Shown in pieces: positions 63,445 to 64,000 of a DNA stretch of 64,000 nucleotides. The translations under genes were made by a program, and so were the position numbers. Location of the stretch: positions 1 to 64,000 of the forward strand of contig JAODMY010000021.1 in assembly GCA_025465535.1 (NCBI GenBank), written 5' to 3'. Source of the stretch: Glaciihabitans sp. GTDB taxonomy: Bacteria; Actinomycetota; Actinomycetes; Actinomycetales; Microbacteriaceae. The notes under the pieces were generated by a model. The model was not told where the DNA came from, made no database searches, and saw only the letters and a list, made by a program, of their open reading frames with translations. Within the stretch, counting starts at the first letter, position 1; each line of letters opens with the position of its first letter.

Positions 63445-63468
63445 GGCTGAGGTGCCACCGTCGAGCAA

Positions 63469-63816
63469 CTAGTCGGCGTCTATCTGTTCAAGAAGCTGCT
63501 TTGTCGCCTTCGCGATCTCGGTGTGGTTGTTCTGCGCGGCGCGGCTCTCCAACGAGATGACCCCGCCTCGGCGCACCTTCGAGAAGTCGCCATAGGGAAA
63601 GCTGTAGTGGCCCTTGGTGTCGTCGGGCTTCGAGTCATCCACACCGAGGTGCCACTTCGAATATTCCGCGAATCCGTGCTTCTCAATGAACTTGTTCTCA
63701 TCGTCGGGGGTGGGTGCGGCCTCGCTCCAGTCGTCGCGTTCGTCACGCACGACGTGCCCGTTCCTGATCAGTTGCTTCGCGTGCACAAGGGCCTTGTCGT
63801 TCAATTTCACGGTCAT
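63469..63816 (-). CDS. Conserved small protein of unknown function
   Basis: 115 aa, hydrophilic. Contains HAKQLIRNGHVVRDERDDWS, HGFAEYSKWHLGVDD and YSFPYGDFSKVRRGGVI, a pattern I recognise from small uncharacterised bacterial proteins. No signal or TM segment. Convergent with the enolase-superfamily gene. Function not inferred. Confidence 0.8.
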   Translation of the reverse strand: MTVKLNDKALVHAKQLIRNGHVVRDERDDWSEAAPTPDDENKFIEKHGFAEYSKWHLGVDDSKPDDTKGHYSFPYGDFSKVRRGGVISLESRAAQNNHTEIAKATKQLLEQIDAD

Positions 63817-63945
63817 ATCTCTGGACTACCAACTGCCGCCCGCGCATTCAAGGGGGTGACACGCAGGCGGCGCAAGCCCTTTTCCCTGCCGTGGGATTTC
63901 GGATGCACTGGGAGGAATCACAACGATGAACGGAAGGCGGATCGA

Positions 63946-64000
63946 ATGCGCGCACTCACATACCAGGGGAAGAGGTCGCTGTCGGTCGAGACCGTTCCCG
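63946..64000 (+). CDS. Zinc-dependent alcohol dehydrogenase (partial, runs off right edge)
   Basis: Only 18 codons are present: MRALTYQGKRSLSVETVP, the standard N-terminus of medium-chain zinc alcohol/formaldehyde dehydrogenases. GGAAGG lies upstream of the ATG. The rest is beyond the window. Confidence 0.7.
   Translation, partial: MRALTYQGKRSLSVETVP

Noticed and set aside
1-64000. CRISPR arrays, tRNA/rRNA genes, transposases, integrases, phage genes
   Set aside because: No spaced identical repeats, cloverleaf-like stretches or transposase/integrase motifs were noticed; this is by eye, without a covariance search.

Overview
The window is high-GC DNA with dense, often translationally coupled genes, strong GGAGG-type ribosome binding sites, a LytR-CpsA-Psr envelope protein, many LLM flavin enzymes, HxlR/IclR/ROK regulators and a secreted GH6 cellulase. 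This suggests a soil or plant-litter actinobacterium, probably in or near the Microbacteriaceae; that placement is inference. I found no tRNA, rRNA, CRISPR array, transposase or integrase. About 60 genes and a few gene remnants cover almost the whole sequence.

Layout. (1) 1-13.4 kb: small-molecule catabolism and transport. It holds a truncated CoA-transferase subunit, an atypical SDR, an amidohydrolase, a 14-TM exporter, a MarR-controlled flavin monooxygenase/FMN reductase pair, an MFS exporter with a divergent LysR regulator, and a divergent IclR-type locus (cupin, MHS symporter and IclR against a DUF6282 hydrolase and an HpcH/HpaI aldolase). (2) 13.4-13.95 kb: a decayed stretch with a recognisable ABC-ATPase remnant. 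(3) 13.96-34.4 kb: a catabolic block that reads as less GC-rich than the right half. It starts with a CrtI-like oxidoreductase, a flavin monooxygenase and an HxlR/SnoaL pair. It continues with an old-yellow enzyme, an MFS carrier, two SDRs, a racemase-fold protein, a VOC protein, an MBL hydrolase, TetR and IclR regulators, and an ABC importer fused in one operon to a complete lower meta-cleavage pathway (hydratase, acylating acetaldehyde dehydrogenase, aldolase, C-C hydrolase, extradiol dioxygenase). Four copies of a GTTCCGC-TGA box lie in front of these genes. The block ends at a strong hairpin at 34411-34449.

(4) 34.5-36.0 kb: a secreted GH6 cellulase behind a LacI/CebR-like palindrome. (5) 36.0-50.5 kb: a glycan-use locus with CE7-type esterase, GH27 and GH36 alpha-galactosidases on one strand, and ABC permeases, a GH95 alpha-L-fucosidase, a binding protein and a ROK regulator on the other, plus an L-fuconate dehydratase. 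About 100 bp of the 3' end of an LLM gene is repeated on both sides, so the locus may be an insertion. (6) 50.5-64 kb: LLM oxidoreductase, azoreductase with divergent HxlR, LCP ligase-like protein, ArsR-AHSA1 fusion, small membrane proteins, SDRs, a chained operon (membrane protein, gluconate-2-dehydrogenase subunit 3, GMC oxidoreductase, TPP enzyme, enolase-superfamily enzyme) and the start of a zinc alcohol dehydrogenase.

How the parts work together: region 3 looks like an uptake-plus-degradation unit for an unidentified ring compound, with the ABC importer bringing it in, OYE and SDRs altering the ring or side chain, and meta-cleavage enzymes yielding acetyl-CoA and pyruvate. Region 5 looks like a unit for galactosylated, fucosylated and acetylated plant glycans (xyloglucan-like), which fits the adjacent cellulase. 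Starts were chosen from ribosome binding sites and family N-termini; family names rest on motifs read by eye, not on database searches.
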